From Proteobacteria bacterium UBA7415 (lineage in GTDB: Bacteria; Pseudomonadota; Gammaproteobacteria; Arenicellales; Arenicellaceae), in the NCBI GenBank assembly GCA_002470515.1, contig DKML01000020.1, positions 151,754-215,753 on the forward strand: a stretch of DNA of 64,000 bases. The letters are read 5' to 3'. A program made the translations under genes and the position numbers. Under the pieces are notes generated by a model, which made no database searches, was not told the origin of the DNA, and saw only the letters and a program-made list of their open reading frames with translations. Of the stretch, positions 28,333 to 36,721 are shown one piece after another (the stretch's first letter is position 1; every line of letters begins with the position of its first letter).

Positions 28333-28935
28333 ATGAACCAAAGTTATGGATTTGACCAACAAATATTACGCACGGACGCTGGGGGTATGCCGCTTGATTG
28401 GGTTTGTTATCAAGAAGCTGTGCGTTACCACCATTTAGGGCAAGTTTTGTACTGTTGTGGTAAGGATTCGATGATAATCCGTGGCGGAATTAACGCCGTG
28501 TCAGGTCAGCAGAGCACCGTTAAGGTTAACTCTATTATTGCTACCGTTGGCGAGGCGCAGAGTAAATGGCACCATCGACCCGGTTACACGCCGCCACTTA
28601 ATAATAAAACCTTGTTCAAGCGAGATGACCATACGTGTATGTATTGCGGTCAAGGGTTTGAGCATATCGATTTGTCCCGCGATCATATCAAGCCACTGAG
28701 TCAAAAGGGTAACGACATTTGGTCTAACGTGGTTACTGCTTGCAAGCGCTGTAATAACTTTAAAGCCGGTCGTACACCCGAGCAATCGGGTATGCAATTG
28801 TTGGCAATTCCGTTTGTGCCAACGCATGCCGAGTACGTCTATTTGCGCGGACGCCGAATACTGGCTGACCAGCGAGAATTCTTACATGCGCACTTTCCGC
28901 GAACCAGCCCGCTGCGAGAACGGATTAGCGGCTAA
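28333..28935 (+). CDS. HNH endonuclease family protein
   Basis: 200 residues. A C-terminal HNH domain has the zinc pair CMYC (102-105) and CKRC (137-140), the catalytic DH in LSRDHIKP (117-118) and the Asn pair in CNNFKAGRTP. The first 85 residues (DWVCYQEAVRYHHLGQVLY region) are the usual extension seen in chromosomal, non-phage HNH proteins of gammaproteobacteria, whose role is uncertain. No methyltransferase, prophage or intron is nearby, so a restriction or homing role is not supported. Confidence 0.88.
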   Translation: MNQSYGFDQQILRTDAGGMPLDWVCYQEAVRYHHLGQVLYCCGKDSMIIRGGINAVSGQQSTVKVNSIIATVGEAQSKWHHRPGYTPPLNNKTLFKRDDHTCMYCGQGFEHIDLSRDHIKPLSQKGNDIWSNVVTACKRCNNFKAGRTPEQSGMQLLAIPFVPTHAEYVYLRGRRILADQREFLHAHFPRTSPLRERISG

Positions 28936-28984
28936 AAACATCATAAGCGCTTAGCGTTAAGAATAGGCTCTTTAAACACTTACT

Positions 28985-29710
28985 ATGACTCGATCAAAAA
29001 ACACGGCCTTTTGGCAGGGCGTAGCAGCGATGTTGCCCTTAGCTATCGCTTGTATCCCATGGGGGATCCTGACCGGAGCTTTGGCTATTCAAGTTGGATT
29101 TACGCCGATTCAAGCGCAAGTGATGTCTTTGCTGGTTTTTGCCGGCGCCGCTCAGCTTTCGGGCTTAACCATGCATGCGGCCGGTGCGGGTTTCATGCCG
29201 ATTCTAGGTTCGACCTTTGTTATCAGTTCGCGCCATTTGCTCTATTCGTTGACGTTTCGAAAGCATGTTGACGGTATGTCTGCCCCTATGCGTTGGACTA
29301 TGGCGTTTGTTCTGACCGATGAAATGTTTGCCGTCTCCGAGGCCGATACTCGCCGTTATGGCGTGTTTTGTCCTACTTACGCATTGTCATCAGGATTCAC
29401 ATTTTGGTTTCTATGGGGCGTTTCTACGGCTATTGGTATTTTTGCGGGCGAGCACATCAATAACTTGGACGACTTAGGCTTGGATTTCGCAATTGCTGCC
29501 ACGTTTATAGCGATGACGTTTACAGAGTTACGACGCTTTCCGGTTTTTGCAACTATGCTGGCAAGTGGGGCCGCTTCGGTCCTGCTAAAGCCGTTTCTGC
29601 CAGATAGTCATATTTTGCTCGCATCATTGCTAGGTATGGCAATAGGGTATTGGCTGCATAAGGCTGATGCTTCACAAAGCGAGGCTGCCAGTCAAGGTAC
29701 AGAAATATGA
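28985..29710 (+). CDS. azlC: AzlC-family branched-chain amino acid exporter, large subunit
   Basis: 241 residues with about seven helices. AzlC motifs include AIACIPWGILTGALAIQVGF, the glycine-rich FAGAAQLSGLTMHAAGAG, and SSRHLLYSLTF followed by FVLTDEMFAV. Together with AzlD it exports branched-chain amino acids across the inner membrane. The stop codon overlaps the azlD start (ATGA), so the two are translationally coupled. Confidence 0.93.
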   Translation: MTRSKNTAFWQGVAAMLPLAIACIPWGILTGALAIQVGFTPIQAQVMSLLVFAGAAQLSGLTMHAAGAGFMPILGSTFVISSRHLLYSLTFRKHVDGMSAPMRWTMAFVLTDEMFAVSEADTRRYGVFCPTYALSSGFTFWFLWGVSTAIGIFAGEHINNLDDLGLDFAIAATFIAMTFTELRRFPVFATMLASGAASVLLKPFLPDSHILLASLLGMAIGYWLHKADASQSEAASQGTEI

Positions 29711-30024
29711 TGGTTTGGGTTTTAATTGGACTAATGGCGTGCGTGACCTACGCCAACCGTTTAGTATTTTTACTGGAGTCGATTAAAACGATGCCTAGTG
29801 AGCGCTTTAATGTGTTTCTTAGTTATTCGTCGTATGCGGTGCTCACGGCTATCTGGGCGCCAATCGTGCTGCAGCTAGATTTAGATAAGGGATTTGAGTT
29901 GGCGGGCAATGATTACGTGATTGCTGCGTCCGTTGCGGCAATCTTAACCGTTTTACGGTTGCCTAGCATTTTAGTCGTACTGATCAGTATTGGGTTGTTC
30001 GGCACGATTCGATTCTTACTCTGA
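29707..30024 (+). CDS. azlD: AzlD-family transporter small subunit
   Basis: 105 residues with three to four membrane helices, beginning MVWVLIGLMACVTYANRL, typical of AzlD. It overlaps azlC by four bases. Followed by the structured convergent region at 30055-30138. Confidence 0.92.
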   Translation: MMVWVLIGLMACVTYANRLVFLLESIKTMPSERFNVFLSYSSYAVLTAIWAPIVLQLDLDKGFELAGNDYVIAASVAAILTVLRLPSILVVLISIGLFGTIRFLL

Positions 30025-30054
30025 GGCTCTGTTCTAAGGCTCTATGACTTATAC

Positions 30055-30138
30055 AGCTCTAGGCTGGTTTTATGCGGCTCTAGGCGGTTCATACGGCTCT
30101 AGGCAGAGCCGCTGACAGAAAGCATAGTTCTGTCAGCG
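30055..30138. repeat. Short tandem repeats and two hairpins between convergent genes
   Basis: A unit of about 20 bp with core GCTCTAGGC occurs three times (from 30056, 30077 and 30096). The last copy forms GGCTCT-AGGC-AGAGCC (30095-30110, perfect 6-bp stem). Right after it CGCTGACAGAA (30110-30120) pairs with TTCTGTCAGCG (30128-30138), a perfect 11-bp stem with a 7-nt loop. Lying between azlD (plus) and the parvulin gene (minus), the stems probably act as a bidirectional transcription end, although no T-run follows on either strand. Confidence 0.55.
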
Positions 30139-30171
30139 CTAGACCGGTTGGAGCTGGTTAAGTTTGCGACA

Positions 30172-30453
30172 CTAGTCGCGAGCTGTTATTTCTACTAAAT
30201 GGTAACCAAACTGTGTTTGAACTGGTCCATGTACAACACCGATGTCTTCGTTAAAAACAACTTTATCGAATTCAGGAACCATCATTCCTGGACCAAAACT
30301 TCCTAATGAGCCGCCTTGCTTACCAGAAGGGCATTGCGAATGTTGAGATGCCGCTGCATCAAAGCTTAATTCGCCAGCGTTGATTTTGGTTTGTAGTTCT
30401 AGGCACTCGGCTTCAGATGAAACCAAGATGTGTCGTGCTGATGCTGTAGTCAT
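30172..30453 (-). CDS. ppiC: Small parvulin-type peptidyl-prolyl isomerase
   Basis: 93 residues from the ATG at 30453, which has AAGGT upstream; a longer frame to 30528 is not needed. The length equals E. coli PpiC. The parvulin core is complete: ARHILVSSEAECLEL, HSQCPSGKQGGSLGSFGPG, MVPEFDKVVF and VQTQFGYHLVEI. No signal peptide, so cytoplasmic. It catalyses cis-trans isomerisation of Xaa-Pro bonds. Divergent from the UPF0104-like gene. Confidence 0.93.
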   Translation of the reverse strand: MTTASARHILVSSEAECLELQTKINAGELSFDAAASQHSQCPSGKQGGSLGSFGPGMMVPEFDKVVFNEDIGVVHGPVQTQFGYHLVEITARD

Positions 30454-30637
30454 GATAGATACCTTGTCCGTCAAAAAACCGCGAATAATACGCAACTTGC
30501 TGGTGAATTCCCAGCTACAATTGCGCAAATATATAGATTCGTTAGTGTGTCGTTTAAATCGCGTCTGTGATCGCCATGTTTATGCAAAATTGAATGCGAA
30601 ACAGGCCAAAATTAGCACGCCATTAGGAGCATCATTT

Positions 30638-31615
30638 TTGATCGCAAAGAAGACCATATTTAAGCTCACCCAGATTGTCGTTAGTCTAGGGTTATTGGCC
30701 TGGGTGTTATCGTTAGCGGGTGTGTTTGACGAGCAAGGCAGGGCAGATTTTATCGCATTGTTGTCTAATGCTAATGGGCTGTTCCTGGCGTTGAGTATTG
30801 GTATTGGCGTGGTCGTTAATATGAGCAGTGCGCTTAAGTGGTACATGCTTGTGCTTGCCAAGAATCTTCAGGTTGGCTATTGGCGAGTATTCAGCTATTA
30901 CTTAATAGGCCAGTTTTACAACATATTCTTACCCACTAGTGTTGGTGGTGACGTTGTGCGTTCTTATCAGCTAGGCGAGTACACAAAAGATCACGCCGCT
31001 TCTTTGGCGTCAGTTTTTGTTGAGCGCTATACAGGTATTCTTACATTGTTGGTGTTTGCCGCTTTTGCGGCCGGTTTACAGTTGACTGTATTTAATGTCG
31101 ACTTTGTACTATTGAGTTTAGTCTTCTTTGCGTTGGTCCTAGGGGTTATCGCGTGGAGCGTACTAGATCCACGTCCGTATGCATTAGTTAAACGGTTAAT
31201 TCAATCTCGCACTGCAAAACTGGACGGAATCCTGAGCAAATTGGATCGCTTAATTAATTCTGTAAACGACTACCGAAACACCCCCTCTGCGCTCGTTTAT
31301 GCCTTTGTTAACTCAGGTGTATTTTATTTTCTAGCGGCCCTCAATATTTACCTGAGCTCCAAGGTGTTCTCCTTAGATATCAACTTAATGGATGCTTTGG
31401 TGGCAACCCCGATCATCATGCTGATTATGAATATCCCCTTTTCATTCGGCAATATTGGCTTAATGGAGTTTGCATACACAAGCGTATTTGCATTGCTAGG
31501 ATACGACCCTGCTCTTGGGCTTTCGGTGGCGTTATTGATGCGAGGTAAGAGTTTGTTGGATGGTGCCTTGGGAGGCGTACTGCAGGCATTCTTTGTGACT
31601 CGATCAGCAAATTAG
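30638..31615 (+). CDS. UPF0104 / lysylphosphatidylglycerol synthase TM-region family membrane protein
   Basis: About 325 residues from a TTG at 30638 with AGGAG at 30625-30629. The frame continues upstream but would then run antisense through the parvulin gene. Eight or so membrane helices. Family motifs: SALKWYMLV, FSYYLIGQFYNIFLPTSVGG, DVVRSYQLG, SVFVERYTGI and near the end IPFSFGNIGLMEFAY. Relatives include flippase-like domains of MprF and proteins of glycan or lipid pathways. The next genes on this strand make UDP-glucuronate and heptose, so a role in envelope lipid or glycan handling is reasonable. Confidence 0.85.
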   Translation: MIAKKTIFKLTQIVVSLGLLAWVLSLAGVFDEQGRADFIALLSNANGLFLALSIGIGVVVNMSSALKWYMLVLAKNLQVGYWRVFSYYLIGQFYNIFLPTSVGGDVVRSYQLGEYTKDHAASLASVFVERYTGILTLLVFAAFAAGLQLTVFNVDFVLLSLVFFALVLGVIAWSVLDPRPYALVKRLIQSRTAKLDGILSKLDRLINSVNDYRNTPSALVYAFVNSGVFYFLAALNIYLSSKVFSLDINLMDALVATPIIMLIMNIPFSFGNIGLMEFAYTSVFALLGYDPALGLSVALLMRGKSLLDGALGGVLQAFFVTRSAN

Positions 31616-31650
31616 ACTATCATTCAAGGCGCGATATAAAGTCTGAAAAA

Positions 31651-31710
31651 AAAGGCTTTAGTAAGAACATTAGTACCATAGGAAAGGCGTTAGTAAGTAC
31701 ATTAGTACGA
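31651..31710 (+). repeat. 28-bp direct repeat, two copies 32 bp apart, upstream of ugd
   Basis: 31651-31678 and 31683-31710 share 25 of 28 bases (core TTAGTAAGxACATTAGTAC). The 32-bp period is about three helical turns, so proteins bound to both copies would sit on one face. It lies 64-123 bp before the ugd start, suggesting paired operator sites. Confidence 0.5.
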
Positions 31711-31774
31711 GTATTTTCAGCCATTAATTTCAACCATCGATACGTCGGTGTGAAACACAATTAAATAAATTTAG

Positions 31775-33142
31775 ATGAAACTATCCATTATTGGAACCGG
31801 TTATGTTGGTTTGGTTACGGGAACATGCTTCGCGGATGTAGGCAATCAAGTTCTCTGTGTTGATAAAGACCAAAGCAAAATTGATCGATTGCTAGCGGGC
31901 GATATCCCAATCTATGAGCCAGGGCTTAACCGCCTAGTGGCCGCCAACACCAGTCAAGGTCGACTTAATTTTACGACGAGCATCAGCGAGTCGGTTGATC
32001 ACTCCCAGATCATTTTTATTGCGGTGGGAACACCTCCTGATGAAGATGGTTCTGCAGATTTATCACACGTACTTGCAGTTGCTCGGTCAATTGGGCAATC
32101 AATAAGCGAATACCGTGTCGTAGTCACAAAATCCACTGTGCCCGTGGGCACATCGGAAAAAGTACGTTTAGCCATTCAAGCTGAGCTCGATAAACGCGGA
32201 GAGAGCATTGAGTTCAGTGTTGCGTCCAACCCAGAATTTTTAAAAGAGGGTGCGGCTATTGACGACTTCATGAAGCCAGACAGAATAGTCGTGGGCGCAG
32301 ACGACGAGAGAGCGGTGGCGCTAATGCGTACATTGTATTCGCCGTTTAATCGCAACCATGAAAGACTGCTCGTAATGGATATTCCGTCGGCCGAGCTCAC
32401 TAAATATGCGGCCAACGCCATGTTGGCTACTAAGATTTCATTTATGAACGAGCTGTCTAATCTAGCTGAACGGTTAGATGCCGATATAGAGCTGGTTCGC
32501 CAGGGCATAGGCTCGGATCCTCGTATTGGGTATCACTTTATTTACCCTGGTTGTGGATACGGCGGTTCGTGTTTTCCAAAAGATGTACAAGCTCTGCATC
32601 GAACGGCAGGTCAGCATGGTTACTCAGCTAGGATTTTAGATGCTGTTGAGGCCGTTAACGAAGATCAAAAGTACGTTGTCCTTTCTAAGATCGATAAGCA
32701 TTTTGGCGATCGAGATCTTAAGGATATGACGTTTGCTATGTGGGGGCTTTCATTCAAGCCCAATACCGACGATATGCGCGAAGCACCCAGTGTCGTGGTT
32801 ATTAATGGTTTGCTCGAACGCGGTGCAAAAGTGCTTGCGTATGATCCCGTTGCAATGCCCGAAGCGCGGCATATCTACGCTGATAGTCCAGCTCTAAAAT
32901 CAGGGCAGCTGGCCTTTGTAGATGACATGTATACCGCTACAAAGAAAGCCACTGCACTGATTATAATTACTGAGTGGAAAGAATTTAGGAGCCCAGATTT
33001 TGATCGCTTAGGTAAAGCGCTTAGCGAGAGAACGATTTTCGATGGCCGTAATATTTACGATCCAGAGCAACTCGCTGATTTGGGTATTCGCTATTACGGC
33101 ATCGGTCGCTCCAACCTTAAGCTCCTTAACGCGAGCGCATAA
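31775..33142 (+). CDS. ugd: UDP-glucose 6-dehydrogenase
   Basis: 455 residues. Starts with the NAD-binding [16 protein letters not shown]. The catalytic Cys is in [12 protein letters not shown] (about 262-273), followed by the UDP-binding C-terminal domain with [14 protein letters not shown] and DGRNIYDP. It oxidises UDP-glucose to UDP-glucuronate, a precursor for capsule, LPS or exopolysaccharide. First gene of the plus-strand envelope series and preceded by a direct repeat. Confidence 0.95.
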   Translation: MKLSIIGTGYVGLVTGTCFADVGNQVLCVDKDQSKIDRLLAGDIPIYEPGLNRLVAANTSQGRLNFTTSISESVDHSQIIFIAVGTPPDEDGSADLSHVLAVARSIGQSISEYRVVVTKSTVPVGTSEKVRLAIQAELDKRGESIEFSVASNPEFLKEGAAIDDFMKPDRIVVGADDERAVALMRTLYSPFNRNHERLLVMDIPSAELTKYAANAMLATKISFMNELSNLAERLDADIELVRQGIGSDPRIGYHFIYPGCGYGGSCFPKDVQALHRTAGQHGYSARILDAVEAVNEDQKYVVLSKIDKHFGDRDLKDMTFAMWGLSFKPNTDDMREAPSVVVINGLLERGAKVLAYDPVAMPEARHIYADSPALKSGQLAFVDDMYTATKKATALIIITEWKEFRSPDFDRLGKALSERTIFDGRNIYDPEQLADLGIRYYGIGRSNLKLLNASA

Positions 33143-33166
33143 GCTCGCACGAGATCGAACAAGAAA

Positions 33167-34135
33167 ATGTCAGACGCCCTTAGAAAACTAATCACGCAAC
33201 AGAGCTTTAGTAAAATTAGAGCCTTGGTGGTCGGGGACGTGATGTTAGATCAATATTGGTTTGGCGCAGTTCATAGGATTTCGCCTGAAGCGCCTGTTCC
33301 TGTATTGGCCGTGCAAAGCGAAGAAGCACGCGCGGGCGGCGCAGCTAATGTCGCTCACAATATAACGGCACTAGGAGCCGCCTGTGAGCTGGTATCTGTC
33401 GTTGGTCCAGACAGCGCGGGCGAGCAAATTAAAGAGATCGTCGAATCAAACGGTGTGAGTGCCAAACTCTTGATCGACAGTAAGATTAAGACCATTGTGA
33501 AGCTACGCATGATTGCGCAAAACCAGCAGTTATTGCGCGCTGACTTTGACCAAATGCCAACAAGTGAAGTATTGGCGCGGTGTTTGGATGATTTTAGAGC
33601 GAGCTTGCCTAATGCAGATGTACTTATCTTGTCTGATTACGGCAAAGGCGGTCTAACTCATGTGTCCGATATGATTAAGCATGCGACTGCCGCAAATGTG
33701 CCGGTTATTATTGACCCCAAGGGCGACGATTACAGCCGTTATGCTGGGGCTAGTTTAATCACTCCCAACATGAAGGAGTTTGAGGCGGTTGTCGGTCCGG
33801 TTAAAGACGAGGCTGATTTTTTGCGTAAAGCCCTTAAACTAAAGCAAGATCTCAACCTTAAGGCTTTACTCGTAACACGCAGTGAAAAAGGCATGACATT
33901 GATCACGCAGGATAATCAACAGATCAATTCACCCGCAATCGCGTTAGAAGTTTTTGACGTCAGCGGAGCGGGCGACACAGTTATTTCGCTAATGGCGTTA
34001 GCGCATGCAATAGGCTTAACAGCTCAGGACAGCTTGGACTTGGCTAATGTAGTAGCTAGTATTGTTGTTGGAAAACTGGGCACTGCTGTTGCGTCGATCG
34101 ATGACGTTGTTACGCGACTCAATAAGAAAAAATAG
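33167..34135 (+). CDS. rfaE1: D-glycero-beta-D-manno-heptose-7-phosphate kinase (HldE N-terminal domain as a separate protein)
   Basis: 322 residues, PfkB/ribokinase fold. Sugar site ARAGGAANVAHNI (about 56-66) and the ATP/anion-hole motif DVSGAGDTVISL (about 264-275) are clear. In E. coli the kinase is fused to the adenylyltransferase; here only the kinase domain is present, so the nucleotidyltransferase must be encoded elsewhere. It feeds ADP-heptose synthesis for the LPS inner core together with hldD, which follows after 57 bp. Confidence 0.93.
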   Translation: MSDALRKLITQQSFSKIRALVVGDVMLDQYWFGAVHRISPEAPVPVLAVQSEEARAGGAANVAHNITALGAACELVSVVGPDSAGEQIKEIVESNGVSAKLLIDSKIKTIVKLRMIAQNQQLLRADFDQMPTSEVLARCLDDFRASLPNADVLILSDYGKGGLTHVSDMIKHATAANVPVIIDPKGDDYSRYAGASLITPNMKEFEAVVGPVKDEADFLRKALKLKQDLNLKALLVTRSEKGMTLITQDNQQINSPAIALEVFDVSGAGDTVISLMALAHAIGLTAQDSLDLANVVASIVVGKLGTAVASIDDVVTRLNKKK

Positions 34136-34192
34136 CCTGCAGATTCGCAGTACTGTAGATAGTGAATTAAAGAGACCAGAAAGGAATTAAAT

Positions 34193-35200
34193 ATGATTAT
34201 CGTAACGGGTGGAGCAGGTTTTATTGGCGCGAACCTTGTAAAAGGCCTCAACAAGCGCGGCTTGAACAACATTCTTGTCGTGGATGATTTAAGCGATGGC
34301 GATAAGATTAAAAATATTGAGTCTTGCGATATCCAAGATTACATGGACCGTAGTGAGTTTTTGCGTCGTATAGAGCAGGGTATTGAGTTTGGTGGTCCTA
34401 CTGCGATTTATCATCAAGGCGCGTGCTCCGACACAATGGAGACCGACGGGCGTTTTATCATGGAGGTCAATTACGAATACTCCAAATCTCTGTATCACTA
34501 CTGCGGCGCGAATAGCATTCCATTCATCTATGCTTCTTCCGCATCGGTCTACGGTGGCGGTGAAGTATTTAAAGAAGAACCGGAATATGAGCAAGCTCTA
34601 AATGCATACGCCTACTCAAAACTTTTATTCGATCGTTACGTACGGCGCAATAGCTCAGTGTCTGACGCTCAGGTTGTTGGTCTACGCTATTTCAATGTGT
34701 ATGGTGACGGCGAGCAGCATAAAGGCCGTATGGCGTCTGTTGCGTATCATTTCTTTAATCAGTACCAAGAAAACGGCAAGGTTAAACTGTTTGCGGGTAC
34801 CGATGGTTACGCAAATGGTGAGCAGTTGCGCGACTTTGTCTATATCGACGATGTCGTGAATGTTAATTTACACTTTCTTGAGCACCCTGAAGACGGCGGT
34901 ATTTTTAATGTAGGTACAGGCCGCGCGCAATCGTTCAATGATGTGGCCACGGCGGTGTTAAATACGTTGGAAGGTAAGCAGTTAACCACTGCGGACTGGG
35001 TAGCCAAGGGCAAGATTGAATACATAGAGTTTCCGACTGCGCTAAAAGGCAAATATCAAAGCTACACACAAGCCGACCTGTCTAAACTAACTATGATGGG
35101 TGATTACAACAGTACTTTTGCTAGTGTGGAAGAAGGTGTGTCAGCTTATGTGCAAAAAAGAGTTGAGCGAATGGGTGGCCAACTACCTAAGAACGTTTAG
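34193..35200 (+). CDS. hldD: ADP-L-glycero-D-manno-heptose 6-epimerase
   Basis: 335 residues, short-chain dehydrogenase fold. NADP motif GGAGFIGANLVKGL at the start, catalytic YAYSKLLFD (YxxxK) near 140, RYFNVYGDGEQHKGRMASV typical of HldD. Converts ADP-D-glycero-D-manno-heptose to the L,D form used for LPS core. It follows rfaE1, so both dedicated steps are adjacent. Confidence 0.95.
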   Translation: MIIVTGGAGFIGANLVKGLNKRGLNNILVVDDLSDGDKIKNIESCDIQDYMDRSEFLRRIEQGIEFGGPTAIYHQGACSDTMETDGRFIMEVNYEYSKSLYHYCGANSIPFIYASSASVYGGGEVFKEEPEYEQALNAYAYSKLLFDRYVRRNSSVSDAQVVGLRYFNVYGDGEQHKGRMASVAYHFFNQYQENGKVKLFAGTDGYANGEQLRDFVYIDDVVNVNLHFLEHPEDGGIFNVGTGRAQSFNDVATAVLNTLEGKQLTTADWVAKGKIEYIEFPTALKGKYQSYTQADLSKLTMMGDYNSTFASVEEGVSAYVQKRVERMGGQLPKNV

Positions 35201-35237
35201 CGGTTTGATCAATCTATGGACTCTGTGATCTAAATCA

Positions 35238-36068
35238 ATGCGAATTGTCATCTATGACTCAGGGGTTGGTGGGCTCTCAATTTATAAGGCCGTACAGGCA
35301 GCGCTTCCTGAGCATGACTATATATTTTTAAGCGACAATCAAGCTTTTCCCTACGGGACAAAGAGCGAAGAAGATTTACTCAACCGAGTACATCAAGTTA
35401 CCCATGCGGTGATGGATCACTATGAACCACATTTAGTTATTGTAGCCTGCAATACGGCGAGCACATTGGCTTTGGATAGTTTAAGAGATACTTATGATGC
35501 GCGTTTTATAGGCGTCGTTCCTGCGATTAAACCCGCCGCAACACTGAGCCAAACCCGACACATTGCAGTGCTCGCTACACCGGCGACGGTAGAACGGCCG
35601 TACACTAAACGCCTAATTACCGAGCATGCTCAAGGTTGTAGAGTCGATTTGATCGCGGCTCCCTCGATGGTTGCTTTAGCTGAGACAAAGCTTAGGGGCG
35701 AAGGCGTAGATTTGGCCGAGCTAGAAAAAATCATGTTGCCCATTAAGTCAGACCAAAGCATAGATACATTGGTTCTCGCATGCACCCATTACCCATTATT
35801 GAAACCTGAAATTAAACAAGTCTTAGGTCAGGACACACATGTGAAGCACATTATCGATTCGGCCGATGCGATAGCACGGCGGGCTATGACCGTACTAAGC
35901 CAAATGGCCTCTGAGCAAGGTGACAAAGGCCAGGCACCGCCAACGGATGCCAAACAAAGAGTGCGTCAGCATACGGCGTTGTTCACCCGACAAGAGAACT
36001 GGTCAGATGAGTTCTTGGCGTATCTTGAAAAACTCAGCTTTGACCAAATAGATCATATCCGCGTTTAG
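35238..36068 (+). CDS. murI: Glutamate racemase
   Basis: 276 residues. Asp/Ser start YDSGVGGLSI, first catalytic Cys in VACNTASTLAL, second in LACTHYPLLKPEI. Supplies D-glutamate for peptidoglycan. The 3' part carries an extra hydrophilic stretch (SEQGDKGQAPPTDAKQ) before the C-terminal helices. It continues the envelope series 37 bp after hldD. Confidence 0.93.
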   Translation: MRIVIYDSGVGGLSIYKAVQAALPEHDYIFLSDNQAFPYGTKSEEDLLNRVHQVTHAVMDHYEPHLVIVACNTASTLALDSLRDTYDARFIGVVPAIKPAATLSQTRHIAVLATPATVERPYTKRLITEHAQGCRVDLIAAPSMVALAETKLRGEGVDLAELEKIMLPIKSDQSIDTLVLACTHYPLLKPEIKQVLGQDTHVKHIIDSADAIARRAMTVLSQMASEQGDKGQAPPTDAKQRVRQHTALFTRQENWSDEFLAYLEKLSFDQIDHIRV

Positions 36069-36129
36069 TCTGCACTGCGGACAAACTAATTTTTAAAACT
36101 ATTCTGTACACTATTAGGATTATTAGCCA

Positions 36130-36618
36130 ATGTCGTTTGATATAACTCCAAGTTCCACAATAAGTGGTGACAGCTCCGCTGAGCTCGCGACCTTGTTAAA
36201 GCAGGCTGAGGCGGTTCTGTCATCCGAAACTGATTACATCGCGAATGCGGCTAACCTGAGCTCATTGATTTTTAACGCAGTAGAAGACTTAAATTGGGTG
36301 GGCTTCTATTTCTTACGCGAAGATGAGCTTGTGCTCGGACCGTTTCAAGGACAACTCGCGTGTACCCGAATAAATCTGGGCGAGGGCGTGTGCGGTAAAG
36401 CTTTTAAAGGTTCGGAGTCTTTGCTAGTCAACGATGTATTGAATTTTGACGGACACATAGCGTGTGATGCCGCAAGCCGAAGTGAAATAGTGGTGCCGTT
36501 TTACACCCAGCATTACAGCGGAGTGCTTGATGTTGATAGTCCAGAAAAAGATCGATTTACGCCTGAGCTATTGAGCTTTTTTGAAGGGGTCGTCTCGCTC
36601 TACTTACAAAGACTGTAA
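36130..36618 (+). CDS. msrC: Free methionine-(R)-sulfoxide reductase (GAF domain)
   Basis: 162 residues, a single GAF domain as in E. coli MsrC/YebR. WVGFYFLRED near 56-65 and the three conserved cysteines Cys78 (ACTRI), Cys88 (GVCGKAF) and Cys112 (HIACDAAS) match the fRMsr active site. Reduces free Met-R-sulfoxide in the cytoplasm during oxidative stress. 61 bp after murI; convergent with the next minus-strand gene. Confidence 0.93.
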   Translation: MSFDITPSSTISGDSSAELATLLKQAEAVLSSETDYIANAANLSSLIFNAVEDLNWVGFYFLREDELVLGPFQGQLACTRINLGEGVCGKAFKGSESLLVNDVLNFDGHIACDAASRSEIVVPFYTQHYSGVLDVDSPEKDRFTPELLSFFEGVVSLYLQRL

Positions 36619-36624
36619 GTGAGG

Positions 36625-36681
36625 TGTCGGTATTTAATTGAGCGACGTTAGAATGAATGAACTCAATGTTTAGCTCCGACA
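36625..36681. terminator. Nested inverted repeats between convergent genes
   Basis: TGTCGG (36625-36630) can pair with CCGACA (36676-36681), and inside it ATTGAG (36637-36642) with CTCAAT (36662-36667). Both are perfect but the loops are long. The location between the ends of msrC and the minus-strand gene suggests a transcription end region. An 8-bp direct repeat CAAGCGCC follows at once. Confidence 0.3.
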
Positions 36682-36721
36682 AGCGCCTTCAACAAGCGCC
36701 CTAAAGAATGTTTCAAACCGT

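Noticed and set aside
28333..28935. HNH gene as part of a restriction or homing system
   Set aside because: No methyltransferase, intron, intein or phage gene is adjacent, and the architecture matches chromosomal HNH proteins.
30380..30637. Upstream extension of the UPF0104-like ORF
   Set aside because: It would run antisense through the parvulin gene; a TTG with AGGAG at 30638 gives the expected family length.
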